Positions 4,824-5,449 of a DNA stretch of 5,449 nt are shown here, piece by piece. Positions within the stretch are counted from its first letter, which is position 1. Every line of letters begins with the position of its first letter. Location of the stretch: NCBI GenBank assembly GCA_029573975.1, contig JAKQBU010000135.1, positions 1-5,449 of the forward strand, in the 5' to 3' direction. Origin of the DNA: Planctomycetota bacterium. GTDB lineage: Bacteria; Planctomycetota; Phycisphaerae; Sedimentisphaerales; SM23-30. Position numbers and translations under genes: made by a program. The notes below the pieces were generated by a model, which was not told where the DNA came from, did no database searches, and was given only the letters and a program-made list of their open reading frames with translations.

Positions 4824-5449
4824 TTTTGGGGATTCGGTTCCGTGACCAGCAGCCGGATTTGCCAGGGATCGACGTGCGGGATGACGAACTTGCGGTAGGG
4901 ACCGTCGGTTTCATTGGACTGGAGGATGGTCTGGTTGCAGTCCATGTCGTAGAGTCTGATTATTTTGCTGTCCGTGCGAAGCATGAGGATCACATTGTCC
5001 GCCGGGTCGAAGGAGGCGTTGGTGAAGGCCAGGGCGATCTTGCCGTTCTGCGGCTGGCGTATCCAGAGATTGATTTTATGGAAGGACGCGATATAGCCGG
5101 GCAGGGTGTCCTTGGAGAGCCAGCGCATGACGGATTTCAACTGCCAACTGCGGGAGAGGTTCTGCAGGAAAGTCCAGGGGTAATAGCCCTGGACGCAGAC
5201 GCGACCGCCCAGCTTGTTTTCGAAGACGCCCACGCAGCAGTCGTGGACCGGTTCGAAGGAGTAGTCCAGCAGCCGGGCCAGGCTCTGCGCCTGCGGATCA
5301 GTCTTTTCCAGCAGATAGGCGGGGTAGAGCCACCAGACGAAAGACTGGCGGTTGTCACAGCGGCGCCCGGCATATTCGCCGTTTAGCGGGTGCGGCAGAA
5401 ATTCGGTCATCCGGTCCACGCTGTCGGTGCGGATGGTTTTAAAGCCGGT
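4820..5449 (-). CDS. C-terminal part of an unrecognised protein, possibly glycoside-hydrolase-like
   Basis: The minus-strand frame is open from the right edge to TAG at 4822-4820, giving about 209 visible residues. The in-frame GTG at 5419 has no ribosome binding site, and coding continues upstream of it (TGFKTIRTDS), so the true start is outside the window. The composition, with many Trp, Tyr and Phe, looks like a real protein; the long plus-strand frame over the same bases looks like its shadow. Visible parts include QSFVWWLYPAYLLEK, CVGVFENKLGGRVCVQGYYPW, a SVMRWLSKDTLPGY stretch, KINLWIRQPQNGKIALAFTN, and a closing HVDPWQIRLLVTEP. The pattern of a compact alpha/beta section followed by a beta-rich tail resembles the ends of large glycoside-hydrolase-like proteins, but this is an impression and no catalytic motif is visible. 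Location beside a symporter and a DUF1080 lipoprotein supports a carbohydrate role. It converges on the small membrane protein with a 4-bp overlap. Confidence 0.7.
   Translation of the reverse strand, partial: TGFKTIRTDSVDRMTEFLPHPLNGEYAGRRCDNRQSFVWWLYPAYLLEKTDPQAQSLARLLDYSFEPVHDCCVGVFENKLGGRVCVQGYYPWTFLQNLSRSWQLKSVMRWLSKDTLPGYIASFHKINLWIRQPQNGKIALAFTNASFDPADNVILMLRTDSKIIRLYDMDCNQTILQSNETDGPYRKFVIPHVDPWQIRLLVTEPNPQN

Noticed and set aside
4826..5386. Long plus-strand open frame (186 codons) over the right-edge region
   Set aside because: It is antisense to the minus-strand gene and has the Val/Gly/Asp/Gln-rich, low-aromatic make-up of a shadow frame; the minus strand gives a more natural protein and stays open to the edge.

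Overview
The window looks like a stretch of a Gram-negative, moderately GC-rich bacterium, most likely of the PVC group (Planctomycetota, Verrucomicrobiota or relatives). That guess rests on a DUF1080-family (3-keto-disaccharide hydrolase) lipoprotein next to a sugar-type sodium:solute symporter, and on a proline- and serine-rich TPR protein, a gene mix common in that group. No rRNA, tRNA or other taxonomic marker is present, so the assignment is an inference.

Left block, plus strand, 1-2006: three closely spaced genes that read as one operon. They are the 3' part of a TPR-repeat protein cut by the window edge, a 116-residue two-helix membrane protein with a CxxCx5C motif like that of RseC, and a complete flavin prenyltransferase (ubiX). 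UbiX makes prenylated FMN for UbiD-type decarboxylases, for example in quinone synthesis. No UbiD partner is visible.

Right block, 2014-5449: a probable carbohydrate-uptake and breakdown locus. A DUF1080 lipoprotein (minus strand) is divergent from an SSS-family symporter (plus strand). They share a 178-bp AT-rich intergenic region with candidate promoters for both directions, an A-tract/T-tract and a 6-bp-arm inverted repeat that could be an operator. One base after the symporter stop comes a 106-residue two-helix membrane protein with its own ribosome binding site, probably co-translated. Its last helix resembles the terminal helix that the symporter seems to lack. Facing them on the minus strand is the C-terminal part of a larger unrecognised protein, possibly the beta-rich tail of a glycoside-hydrolase-like enzyme, cut by the right edge.

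The window is densely packed. One convergent pair (ubiX and the DUF1080 gene) is 7 bp apart, and the other (the 106-residue gene and the edge gene) overlaps by 4 bp. No clear rho-independent terminator, RNA gene, insertion sequence, CRISPR array or phage gene is visible. The most interesting features are the symporter with its small partner and the unusual acidic residues in the symporter core.
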